From the NCBI RefSeq assembly GCF_004681185.1, contig NZ_SRIF01000002.1, positions 601,994 through 665,993 on the forward strand: DNA of 64,000 nucleotides. Reading direction: 5' to 3'. The notes beneath the pieces were generated by a model that was given only the letters and a program-made list of their open reading frames with translations, searched no databases and had not been told where the DNA came from. Origin of the DNA: Haloarcula amylovorans. Lineage in GTDB: Archaea; Halobacteriota; Halobacteria; Halobacteriales; Haloarculaceae. Below, one piece after another: positions 1-7,824 of the stretch. The position numbers and the translations under genes were made by a program. Positions within the stretch are counted from its first letter, which is position 1. The number at the start of each line of letters is the position of its first letter.

Positions 1-437
1 AGACCCTCGACAAGAAGGTCATCACCCACGAACAAGGGTCTGACCCGACGGCGGTAATCTACGACGCCGTGGAGTACGCGAAGGCCAACGACGTCGACGT
101 GGTGCTGGGCGACACCGCCGGTCGCCTCCACACCAACGACGGCCTGATGGACCAACTGGCGAAGATCGACCGCAACATCGACCCTGACATGACGCTGTTC
201 GTCGATGAGGCCGTCGCCGGACAGGACGCGGTCAACCGTGCCCGCGAGTTCGACGCCGCCGCCGAAATCGACGGCGCGGTGTTGACGAAGGCTGACGCCG
301 ACCCGCAGGGCGGCGCGGCTATCTCCGTGGCGCACGTCACGGGCAAGCCCATCCTCTTTCTGGGGACGGGACAGGACTACGACGACCTCGAACCGTTCGA
401 CCCCGAAGAGATCGTCGATCGGCTACTGGGTGAATAG
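1..437 (+). CDS. ftsY: Signal recognition particle receptor FtsY, C-terminal part (5' truncated by window)
   Basis: This is the C-terminal 144 codons of the SRP receptor GTPase, read in the frame beginning at base 3. FtsY docks ribosome-SRP complexes at the membrane and hydrolyses GTP together with SRP54. Visible NG-domain motifs are [10 protein letters not shown] (G3 region), [13 protein letters not shown] (G4 and following loop) and the closing [17 protein letters not shown] segment typical of FtsY. The N-terminal acidic domain and P-loop lie outside the window. Its partner SRP54 is encoded about 10 kb downstream. The identification is very secure; only the start is missing. Confidence 0.96.
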   Translation, partial: TLDKKVITHEQGSDPTAVIYDAVEYAKANDVDVVLGDTAGRLHTNDGLMDQLAKIDRNIDPDMTLFVDEAVAGQDAVNRAREFDAAAEIDGAVLTKADADPQGGAAISVAHVTGKPILFLGTGQDYDDLEPFDPEEIVDRLLGE

Positions 438-592
438 CGGTCGACCGACGGTCGCGGTAACGCCGACTTATCCGACGCTTTTCTCGCTCTGAGCGATGGA
501 ATCGGGCCGTTCTCCCCCGACGACGAGTAAGCCGAACCGACTGGCGATAGCCGGTGACTGCTAATGTCGGTGGATAGAGTCGGGGCCGACGT

Positions 593-892
593 ATGGTTCG
601 ACAGTTCCAGACACGACGCGGTGTACTGACACTCGCTGCCGGCGGTTTGGCAGTCCTGGCCGGCTGTGGCGATGGCGGTGACGGCGGTGACGGTGGCGCT
701 GCGACCGAGACAGAAGGGGGCATGGCTACGGAGACAGAGGCCGGCATGGGCGGCGAAACCGAGACCACGGCCGGAATGGGCGAGGAGACGGAGACCGGCA
801 TGGGCGAAGCGACCGAGACCGGGACCGGCATGGGAACGGAGACAGAGACCGGTATGGGGACCGAGACGGAGACAGCGTCGCCTGCAGAGTGA
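593..892 (+). CDS. Small Tat-type lipoprotein with GMG/TETET repeats
   Basis: A 99-residue protein. It opens with a twin-arginine signal (TRRGVLTLAAGG) followed by a lipobox ending LAGC, so the mature chain should be lipid-anchored on the outer face of the membrane. Everything after the cysteine is low complexity: a GDGG tract and then about six imperfect units built from GM(G/A) and TETET, made only of Gly, Met, Glu, Thr, Ala and a few others. I recognise no folded domain. It could be a spacer-like surface lipoprotein or the remnant of a longer one such as a halocyanin-type protein whose domain has been lost. The signal peptide argues strongly for a real gene; function is unknown. Confidence 0.7.
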   Translation: MVRQFQTRRGVLTLAAGGLAVLAGCGDGGDGGDGGAATETEGGMATETEAGMGGETETTAGMGEETETGMGEATETGTGMGTETETGMGTETETASPAE

Positions 893-934
893 AACCGGAC
901 AGGAAACAGACCGTCGAAAAACGAACCGTCGCTC

Positions 935-2773
935 TCAGTCGTCGTCCTGTGCGATCGAGGGGCCGCCGGTGAAGACGAACTGGTGTTCGGACTCCGTCTC
1001 GAAGCGGTCGAGAACGTCGTACAGCGGCCCGACGTAGCGGACGAGTTCGTCCGCGCGAGCGCTGACTTCGTTGAGTTCCGCGGCCTGTTCCTCGGCGGCA
1101 CCGGCGACGTTCTCGGATTCGGACATCGTGTTCTCGGTGGCGTCGGCGACGTCGTTGAGCGTTCCGGCGACGGCTCCGAGTCGGTCGCGGGCGGCCGCGA
1201 CATCGCCGTCGTCGAGCGCGGCGACGGCGGCGTCGACCGTCTCGGTAGCCTGCTGAAGCTCCTCGCGCTGGGTGTGTGCGTCGTCCGAGATCATCTGGAT
1301 CGACTCGGCCACCTGCTCGGCGGCGTCCTTGACGCTCGCGGCGCTGGTGCCGACGACCGTCCCGGACTCTTCGACCTTACCGGCGAAGCTCTTGAGCTGT
1401 CCTGTCGTCTTCTCCAGTTCCTCGATCATCTCGTTGAAGTCCTCGCCGATGGCGTCCATCGCGTCGTGTTGGCCGTCGGCCTCCATGCGCTGGGTCAGGT
1501 CACCGGCGGCGGCCTGCTCCATCACTTCCGAGTACTCCGCGGCCTTGCTCTGGAGGTAGGCGTTGGTCTCAATGACCTCGTCACGGGCGACTTCGGCGCG
1601 TTTTCGCTCGCGTTCGACCTCAGCTAAGTGTTCCTGTAGCGAGTCGCGCATCGCCCCGAATCCGGCGTAGAGCCGGCCGACGGTGTCGATTCGCTCGGAG
1701 TGTATCTCTACGTCGAGGTCGCCCTCTTGCATCTGTTCGGTCTTTCGGGTTAGTCGGTTGAGCGAGCTGGCGGTGTTGCGTCCGAGGACGGCACCGATGG
1801 CACCGATGGCCGCGACGCCGAGCGCCGTTGCGATGAGCCCGCGGTCGGCGACGCTTCGGACGGTCCCGTAGGCCACGTCGAGGTTCGTGTGGACGAGGAC
1901 GACCCAGTCCGTGTTCAGCACCTGTGCGTAGCCGACGACGTACTCCTTGCCGGCCATGCTTGCGGACGCGTTGAGGGCACCCTGTGCGGGACCAGCCCGG
2001 AGCGCGCCCGGTTTCGCCGGGCCGCTCTCACGGGCGGCGGCCGGCGCGTCGTTGTCTTCACCGTAGGGCTTGAGAAGCAGTTTGTTGTCCATCTGATGGA
2101 ACACGACTCTGTTCGACCCGTCGACGACCATGCTGATGCTGTTGCCCGTCCCCGAAAGTTCGCCCGTGCGGATATCGAGTGGAACGGTGTAGACGACGAC
2201 GCCGTTATCGTCGTTCTCAGCGGGGGTGACGTACGCGATTCGTGGCTGTGGCGACCCCAGCGTCGGTGTGTCCGTGTACGCGTCGGTAACGACTGTCGAC
2301 GAGCCAGTGTCGAGAACGTCTCTGACCGTCTGGTTCAGGATACCCGTTGTCTCGCCTCGATATTTCGACTTCGTCGAGGCGGTTACGACGCCGGTTCCGA
2401 CATCGACGTAGTGTAGGTTCGGTTGGTCGTCGTCGCTGAACTGGCGTGCCCGGAGCTCGCTGTCGAACGCGGACTGAATTTCGGAGACGTTGGCGCCTCG
2501 AACCGGCTGTGACCGGGCCATCGTCTCGACGAACAGCTGATTTTGTTTGTTCCAGTCGGCGAGGCTGCTGGCCTCCTGTTTCGCGGTCGTGGCGTGTTCG
2601 TTGCGGACCTGCTGTTCGAACTCGCCGGTTATCTGTTGGGTTCCCACAGCACCCACTGCCCCGACGAGTAAGCCGATACACAGCAACGCGATGAAGAACT
2701 TCAGCGCGAAACTCCGTCGAATGAACGACGGCGTTATCGTCCGAACGACGCCCATCAGCCCGTCGTTACTCAT
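935..2773 (-). CDS. Membrane transducer-like sensor with Cache-type domain and two HAMP domains, no canonical signalling tip
   Basis: A 612-residue membrane sensor. TM1 is at about residues 27-44, an extracytoplasmic region of roughly 265 residues (Cache-like) follows, and TM2 is at 311-331. A first HAMP (LTRKTEQMQEGDLDV) lies near 332-380 and a second (VMEQAAAGDLTQRMEADG) near 415-455. The first 450 residues look like a halobacterial chemotaxis transducer. The last 155 residues are predicted coiled coil but lack the highly conserved methyl-accepting hairpin tip, and the chain ends in an unusual VFTGGPSIAQDDD tail. I chose the ATG at 2773. An in-frame ATG at 2815 would sit at or upstream of the transcription start implied by the AT-rich promoter at 2823-2837. 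Ligand unknown; no che genes are nearby. Confidence 0.82.
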   Translation of the reverse strand: MSNDGLMGVVRTITPSFIRRSFALKFFIALLCIGLLVGAVGAVGTQQITGEFEQQVRNEHATTAKQEASSLADWNKQNQLFVETMARSQPVRGANVSEIQSAFDSELRARQFSDDDQPNLHYVDVGTGVVTASTKSKYRGETTGILNQTVRDVLDTGSSTVVTDAYTDTPTLGSPQPRIAYVTPAENDDNGVVVYTVPLDIRTGELSGTGNSISMVVDGSNRVVFHQMDNKLLLKPYGEDNDAPAAARESGPAKPGALRAGPAQGALNASASMAGKEYVVGYAQVLNTDWVVLVHTNLDVAYGTVRSVADRGLIATALGVAAIGAIGAVLGRNTASSLNRLTRKTEQMQEGDLDVEIHSERIDTVGRLYAGFGAMRDSLQEHLAEVERERKRAEVARDEVIETNAYLQSKAAEYSEVMEQAAAGDLTQRMEADGQHDAMDAIGEDFNEMIEELEKTTGQLKSFAGKVEESGTVVGTSAASVKDAAEQVAESIQMISDDAHTQREELQQATETVDAAVAALDDGDVAAARDRLGAVAGTLNDVADATENTMSESENVAGAAEEQAAELNEVSARADELVRYVGPLYDVLDRFETESEHQFVFTGGPSIAQDDD

Positions 2774-3093
2774 CTGCCACCACCCCTGCTCTCGTCCCAA
2801 TGAGATGCATGGCATACAATTGTGAAATACTATTTCATAATGTTTTTCATTATTTCGGTGAGTGAGTCGTCGAAGCGGCGAGCTCGCGGCCAGACATATC
2901 GGCAGTATTTTCCCATTCTACAGACGCTCTCCGGAGAACCTTCGTGCCAACCTCGTGACGGCGGTAGCATCGAGCGGAAGAGTCGTGCGTAGAGACGGCA
3001 ACAATATCCTGTTCGGGGGAGGTGGGGCCGTTTTCGCCGTCACGGGCGCGTTGAAGGGGCGAGGGCGAGTGTCACATACCACGGCCATGTGAG
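2774..3093. promoter_or_regulatory. Divergent intergenic region with AT-rich promoter and palindromes
   Basis: This 320-base spacer separates the divergent sensor and siroheme-reductase genes. Its only AT-rich island is at about 2811-2856. It contains the palindrome ACAATTGT (2816-2823) and a perfect inverted repeat TGAAAT-act-ATTTCA (2823-2837), which also resembles the TATA region of the leftward gene. Such a dyad at a promoter is a plausible repressor site. The rest of the spacer is GC-rich and I see no gene in it. Confidence 0.5.
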
Positions 3094-4899
3094 GTGGTCT
3101 CATTGAACACAGTCGAACGATGGAAACAAGAGAAACACCCGCTCGACGTCGTCAAGGACGTCAAGCGGTACGCGGCGGCGGAGTTGAGCTTCGAGGAGAT
3201 AGAACAGGAAGCGGGCGACGGGGAGTGGGAGCGGCTGAAGTGGGCTGGTTTGTACGCGCACGGGCGACAGGACGGCTACTTCATGCTCCGGACGAAGGTT
3301 CCGGGCGGCCGCCTGACGCCCGCACAAGCCGAAGTCGTCGGTGATGTCGCCACGGAGTTCGCTACCGCGCCCGAGGCGTACGGTGGCGTAAGGCAAAACC
3401 CCGTCTGGGGCGACGCATTCCTCGATATCACGACGCGACAGGACGTCCAGATGCACTGGATCGAAATCGAGGATATCCCCGAGATATGGGCGCGCTACGA
3501 CGAGGTCGGCCTGACGACGATTCAGGGCTGTGGCGACTCGGCGCGGAACGTACTCGGCTGTCCGGCCGCTGGTCTCGCCGACCACGAGTGTTTCGACGCG
3601 CAGCCGGTCGTCGAGGCCGTCTCCGACTTCTTCACGGAGAACCGCGAGTACGCTAACCTCCCCCGGAAGTTCAAGATGACCATCACGGGCTGTCGCCACG
3701 ACTGCGCCCAATCTCAGATTAACGACGTGGGGCTGGCACCGGCGAAGAAGGGACTCGACGGCGATACGGGACGTGGCGAACACTACGGCTTTCACGTCCG
3801 CGTCGGCGGCGGCCTCTCGGACGGTCCCCGGATGGCCTCCCCGCTCGACGTGTTCGTCCCCCCCGAAGACGCCGTGGAGTTCTGCCGCGCCGTTGCCCAG
3901 ACGTTCAAAGAGCTGGGTGACCGCAACAACCGCGGGGTCTGTCGGATGCGCTACCTCGTCGAGCAGATGGGTGCCGAGGCGTTCGAGGAAGCCGTCCGGG
4001 ACCGCTGTAGCGTCGAGTTGCCGACCCGCGGGACCGACCTCACGGAGGGATACTGCGGTGACCACGTTGGCGTTCACGACCAGCGCGAAGACGGGCTACG
4101 CTACGTCGGATTCAACGTCGTCGCCGGGCGGATGGGCGGCGAGGAATTCGCACAGGCGGCGCGTGCGGCCCGTGAATACGGGACCGACGAGGCGTCGATA
4201 CGGCTGGCGACCGACCAGAACTTCCTCGTCACGCACGTCCCCGACGAGGCCGTCTCCGCTCTGCTGGACGAACCGTTCGCCGTCGACTACCAGCCCGACC
4301 CCGGCCCGTTCTCGCGGGGCGCGGTCGGCTGTACCGGCTCCGAATTCTGCAACTACGGCATCATCGAGACGAAACGGCGGGTCCGCCGATGGGCGAAAGA
4401 GCTAGACGACCGAATCGACACGCCCGACGACCTCGACGTGGTTCGGATGCATATGTCGGGCTGTTCGGCTTCTTGTGCGCAGCCACAGATTGCGGACATC
4501 GGGTTCCGCGGCGAGACGGTCAAAGTAGCGGAGTCGGCGGACGCCACCAATGCCGAGGGCGACGACACCGAGGCGTCGGAGACGCCTCGTAAAGACGGTG
4601 AAACCGTCGACATCGTCGAGGGCATGGATTTCGGCCTCGGTGGAAGCCTCGGTGCGGACAACGCCTTCCTCGATTGGGTCGAGACGGCCGTCCCGGCCGA
4701 CGCCGTGATTCCGGCCCTCGAAGCGCTGTTCGCGGCCTACGCCGACGAACGAAACGACGGTGAGCGGTTCTACGCGTGGTGCCGCCGGGTCGATAACGAC
4801 CGACTGCGCTCGGTCATGCGACGGGCCGACGCCGAGGTGGCCGGCGGCGTCGCCGCCGACGACTCGGCCGGCCGGGGCGAGGTGAGCGACGATGACTGA
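3094..4899 (+). CDS. Siroheme / [4Fe-4S] nitrite or sulfite reductase
   Basis: A 601-residue assimilatory-type siroheme reductase that would reduce nitrite to ammonia or sulfite to sulfide with six electrons. The N half carries the parachute-like segment VPGGRLTPAQ and DITTRQDVQMHWIE, then GCGDSARNVLGCPAAG. The coupled [4Fe-4S]-siroheme ligands are CTGSEFC (C413, C419) and CSASC (C457, C461). A roughly 35-residue acidic insert follows the second pair near residue 470. The start is GTG; no in-frame ATG lies close by. It overlaps the next gene, an F420-dehydrogenase beta-type protein, by 8 nt, so that protein is the likely electron donor. Whether nitrite or sulfite is the substrate cannot be told from sequence. 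No nitrate reductase or transporter is nearby, which leaves sulfite open. Confidence 0.9.
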   Translation: MVSLNTVERWKQEKHPLDVVKDVKRYAAAELSFEEIEQEAGDGEWERLKWAGLYAHGRQDGYFMLRTKVPGGRLTPAQAEVVGDVATEFATAPEAYGGVRQNPVWGDAFLDITTRQDVQMHWIEIEDIPEIWARYDEVGLTTIQGCGDSARNVLGCPAAGLADHECFDAQPVVEAVSDFFTENREYANLPRKFKMTITGCRHDCAQSQINDVGLAPAKKGLDGDTGRGEHYGFHVRVGGGLSDGPRMASPLDVFVPPEDAVEFCRAVAQTFKELGDRNNRGVCRMRYLVEQMGAEAFEEAVRDRCSVELPTRGTDLTEGYCGDHVGVHDQREDGLRYVGFNVVAGRMGGEEFAQAARAAREYGTDEASIRLATDQNFLVTHVPDEAVSALLDEPFAVDYQPDPGPFSRGAVGCTGSEFCNYGIIETKRRVRRWAKELDDRIDTPDDLDVVRMHMSGCSASCAQPQIADIGFRGETVKVAESADATNAEGDDTEASETPRKDGETVDIVEGMDFGLGGSLGADNAFLDWVETAVPADAVIPALEALFAAYADERNDGERFYAWCRRVDNDRLRSVMRRADAEVAGGVAADDSAGRGEVSDDD

Positions 4900-6523
4900 C
4901 GAGTGCCGCAAGTCTGGAATCGCGCCGGCCGATGTCGCGCCGGAACTCCTCGGTGGGGAAGCCCGAGCCAGCGATGCCGACGACGCCGACGATTCGGACC
5001 CGCCACTGTTCACCGACGGTGGCGAGCCGCTACCGGGCGTGCCAGCGACGGGAGACGACGACTCCGCTGATGGCTGTGGCTGCGGGAATTCGTGTGGCTG
5101 TGACGGCCACGGCGAGCGCGACTCGGTGGGACGCGGAAACGGTCCAGACGGCGGCCGGACCGTTCGTCCGGATGGTGGGACCGGGGCCGCCAACGTAGAC
5201 GAGAACGGCTCGCTAGGCGACGTGTCGTTCACCGAACCCGCGTCGGGGGCCAGTCAGGACGTCGAGAACGGCCGCCCGGACGAGCGAGTGGGCGTCCCCG
5301 ACGGCGTCGATCTAGAGACGCCCGGCTACGGCGTCCGCGAGGAGATGAACGACATCGAGACGCCCGACGAGAAGACGTGGTTCATGGAACTCGACGAAGC
5401 GGTCATCGACGCCGACCGCTGTATCCAGTGTGGCACCTGCGTCGCCGCCTGTCCCAGCGACTCCATCGGCATCGGCGAGGACGACCTGCCGGAACTCGTC
5501 AAGATGTGTACTGGCTGTTCGCTGTGCTGGGACATGTGCCCCCGCGGCGGCCTGCGATACGAGCGCCAGTGGAAGATAACTGGCGGCGACGACAACGTCT
5601 CCGGGGCCGGCGACCCCATCACGGAGTTCTCCGCGCGCGTCCGCGACGACTGGCGCGAGGACGCACAGGACGGTGGACTGGTCACGAGCGTCCTCTGTCA
5701 CCTGCTGGAGAGCGGCGAGATAGACGGCGCGCTCATCGCCACCGAAAGCGACGACGAGGCCTGGAAGGCCGAATCCTTCCTCGCCACGACGCCCGAGGAG
5801 TGCATCGCAAACGCGGGAAGCTTCTACAACCAGACGCTCGCGCTGGGGAACTTAGACCTCACGCGCTGGGAGCACAAACTCGACGTTCCACTCTCGGAGG
5901 CGTCGCTGGCGCTGGTCGGCACGCCCTGCGAAATCGAGGGTATCCGGGCGCTACAGGACTTCGAGTGGGACTACGCCGCCCAAGAGGACGGCGTGCGGGC
6001 CGTCGACTACACTATCGCGCTGATGTGTACCAAGAACTTCAACTACTACTCGCTCATCGGCGAACGCATCGAGAACGAGCGGGGCATCGACCGCGAGGAC
6101 ATCGGCAAGCTAGACGTCCTTCACGGGAAGCTGATGGTGTACGGTCGCGACGGCGAGATGCTCTTCGAAGAGGACGTCGAGGAGTTCCACGACGCCGCGC
6201 TCAAGGGCTGTGACGAGTGTGCCGACTTCACGGGCTACTGCGCCGACCTCACTGTCGGCTCCGTCGGGTCGAGCGACGAGTTCTCCTCGGTCATCGTCCG
6301 CACCGAACAGGGGATGAAAGCGTGGGAACTGACCGAACCAGACCTCGACTACCACGACCTGGAGGACCGCTCGGCCATCGGCGGTCTCCAGAGTTGGGAC
6401 AAGAAGAACGCCTTCGAGTCCTTAGAGCGCCCCTTCGACCCCGACGCACCGCGGTTCATCGACTACACCGACCACGCCGAGCGGTACGGGACGGAGCCGA
6501 ACCCTCACGAAGCCGACCACTGA
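4892..6523 (+). CDS. Coenzyme F420 hydrogenase/dehydrogenase beta-subunit (FrhB-type) iron-sulfur flavoprotein
   Basis: A 543-residue protein. Residues 1-160 form an acidic, Gly-rich, probably disordered extension containing a Cys patch GCGCGNSCGCDG (C62, C64, C68, C70). Two [4Fe-4S] motifs follow: CIQCGTCVAACP (C177-C187) and CTGCSLCWDMCP (C206-C216). The remainder matches FrhB N- and C-terminal domains: GGLVTSVLCHLLESGEIDGA, VGTPCEIEGIRALQ, GKLMVYGRDGE, CDECADFTGYCADLTVGSVG and SSVIVRTEQG. Family members oxidise F420H2 on FAD and pass electrons to iron-sulfur partners. The 8-nt overlap with the upstream siroheme reductase implies translational coupling and a joint complex. This would be a split analogue of methanogen Fsr. 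The partner assignment is inference. Confidence 0.88.
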   Translation: MTDECRKSGIAPADVAPELLGGEARASDADDADDSDPPLFTDGGEPLPGVPATGDDDSADGCGCGNSCGCDGHGERDSVGRGNGPDGGRTVRPDGGTGAANVDENGSLGDVSFTEPASGASQDVENGRPDERVGVPDGVDLETPGYGVREEMNDIETPDEKTWFMELDEAVIDADRCIQCGTCVAACPSDSIGIGEDDLPELVKMCTGCSLCWDMCPRGGLRYERQWKITGGDDNVSGAGDPITEFSARVRDDWREDAQDGGLVTSVLCHLLESGEIDGALIATESDDEAWKAESFLATTPEECIANAGSFYNQTLALGNLDLTRWEHKLDVPLSEASLALVGTPCEIEGIRALQDFEWDYAAQEDGVRAVDYTIALMCTKNFNYYSLIGERIENERGIDREDIGKLDVLHGKLMVYGRDGEMLFEEDVEEFHDAALKGCDECADFTGYCADLTVGSVGSSDEFSSVIVRTEQGMKAWELTEPDLDYHDLEDRSAIGGLQSWDKKNAFESLERPFDPDAPRFIDYTDHAERYGTEPNPHEADH

Positions 6524-6542
6524 TAGCTTCGGGCGTCTCCCG

Positions 6543-7193
6543 TCAGTCGCGCGCGTTCTCGACCGCTTCGACGAACTCGGCGGCGGACTCGCGGACCTGG
6601 TCCATGTCGTCGTTCTCGATGGCCTCGTAATCGACCAGCGCGGAGCCAGCGCCGACGGCGACCGCGCCCGCGTCGAAGTACTCGGCGACGTTGTCCGTCG
6701 AGACGCCGCCGGTCGGCATGATGGGTATGTCGCCGAGCGGCCCCTGTAGCGCGCCGATGTGGCCCGGTCCGACCGTCGAGGCGGGGAACATCTTCAGAAT
6801 GTCCGCGCCGGCCTCCATCGCGTCGGCGGCCTCGCTGGGTGTCATGACACCGGGAACGCAGACGATTCCCTCACGATTGCAGACATCGATGACGTCCTCG
6901 TTGAGATTGGGCGCGAGGACAAACTCCGCGCCGGCCTCGATGACGTTGCGCGCCGCCGCGGCGTCCATCACGGTTCCCGCGCCGATGACGGCGTCCGTGC
7001 CCGCCAGTTCCTTGTCGACGGCGGCGATCAGGTCCGAGCACCGCTTGGCGTCGGCGGTGAGTTCGAGCGCGGTAACGCCACCCTCGTGGACCGCTTTCGC
7101 TACGTCCACCATCTTCTCTTCGGGGATACCGCGGAGGACGGCCGTGACGCCGCTGTCTACGAGTTGCTGCTGGACTGCCTGTTTGCGTGTCAT
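6543..7193 (-). CDS. kdgA: 2-keto-3-deoxy-6-phosphogluconate (KDPG) aldolase
   Basis: A 216-residue class I aldolase cleaving KDPG to pyruvate and glyceraldehyde 3-phosphate in the semi-phosphorylative Entner-Doudoroff pathway used by haloarchaea. It is a complete small TIM barrel. The Schiff-base lysine is K134 in ILKMFPAS; other signatures are VIGAGTVMDA, the phosphate-binding MPTGGVSTDN and AVGAGSALVD. I chose the ATG at 7193 (MTRKQ), since nine upstream in-frame residues are Pro/Arg-rich and unlike the family. The gene converges on the F420-type gene with a 19-nt spacer. A related keto-acid aldolase such as KDPGal aldolase is possible. Confidence 0.88.
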   Translation of the reverse strand: MTRKQAVQQQLVDSGVTAVLRGIPEEKMVDVAKAVHEGGVTALELTADAKRCSDLIAAVDKELAGTDAVIGAGTVMDAAAARNVIEAGAEFVLAPNLNEDVIDVCNREGIVCVPGVMTPSEAADAMEAGADILKMFPASTVGPGHIGALQGPLGDIPIMPTGGVSTDNVAEYFDAGAVAVGAGSALVDYEAIENDDMDQVRESAAEFVEAVENARD

Positions 7194-7244
7194 GCGAGGG
7201 AGTGGGCGGGCCGGGGGCAAAAGCGTAGGTGAAAGCCGCCCGAC

Positions 7245-7619
7245 TCACTCCGCCGGGTCGTACGGGAGCGCGATGTCCGTCTTCGGCGCGCCGACGCCGA
7301 GCACTTTCACGGACTCCGTTGCGTCCTCGGGATTGAACGCTCGGTGCGGACTCTCCGGTTCGGCGACGAACACCTCGTCTTCGGGGACGACGAACTCGCC
7401 TTCGGGCGTCTCGACGTGCAACGTTCCAGAGCGCACGTAGAACAGTTCCTCGCGCCGCTCGTGATAGTGATAGCTCCGGGGCAACTGCTCGCCGGGGGCC
7501 ATCTCGTAGGTGGCAGCGTGCAGCGCGTGCAGTTCCGCCGCGTCCGAGATGCCCCGCCGGTCACAGGGGTAGTCCTCAGTCTCGGGGAGGTCCTCGGGGT
7601 CGAGGTGGTGATAGGCCAT
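7245..7619 (-). CDS. Small single-domain cupin protein
   Basis: A 124-residue one-domain cupin. The first cupin motif is visible as YHYHERREELFYVRSGTLHVE (H, H, E ligands) and the second as ESPHRAFNPED, so a metal-binding jelly roll is likely. The N terminus has a CDRRGISDAAELHALHAATYEMAPGE segment. The reaction is unknown. Cupins of this size are often isomerases, dioxygenases or sugar-binding proteins. It lies 51 nt upstream of the KDPG aldolase gene on the same strand, so the two may be cotranscribed and it could act in sugar metabolism. Confidence 0.75.
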   Translation of the reverse strand: MAYHHLDPEDLPETEDYPCDRRGISDAAELHALHAATYEMAPGEQLPRSYHYHERREELFYVRSGTLHVETPEGEFVVPEDEVFVAEPESPHRAFNPEDATESVKVLGVGAPKTDIALPYDPAE

Positions 7620-7824
7620 AGCGGTGGTTGCGCTCGGGCCGGCAAACCAGTACCGCTGGCGCTGTTGGGTTTATCGCAGGGTGAGATGGTCACCTCCCTC
7701 GCTCAGTACAGATGAAATAGATTACGCTCACTACAGTGTGCGAGATGAACAGGACAACGGATATTCTGGCAGCACTCAATAACGAGTACGACACTCTTCT
7801 GCAAAAATGAGGACCGAAGTCTAG
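7620..7824. other. Intergenic region with a 21-codon micro-ORF
   Basis: About 205 bases between the cupin and beta-propeller genes. TTTATC at about 7669-7676 could be the TATA element of the leftward cupin gene. Bases 7745-7810 (+) form an ATG-to-TGA frame encoding MNRTTDILAALNNEYDTLLQ plus a final lysine, less GC-rich than its surroundings. It looks like the N-terminal piece of some regulator but has no recognisable relative, so I do not call it a gene. Confidence 0.3.

Noticed and set aside
337..1203. Long minus-strand open frame rich in Ser/Pro/Val
   Set aside because: It is antisense to the repeat lipoprotein and overlaps the transducer. The composition reflects GC-rich third-position bias, not a protein.
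3100..4077. 325-codon minus-strand frame inside the siroheme reductase
   Set aside because: The reverse complement of a gene with diagnostic Cys motifs. Long antisense frames are common in high-GC haloarchaeal DNA.
7745..7810. 21-codon plus-strand micro-ORF
   Set aside because: Too short to support as a gene; no ribosome site, conserved motif or convincing promoter. Kept only as a note.
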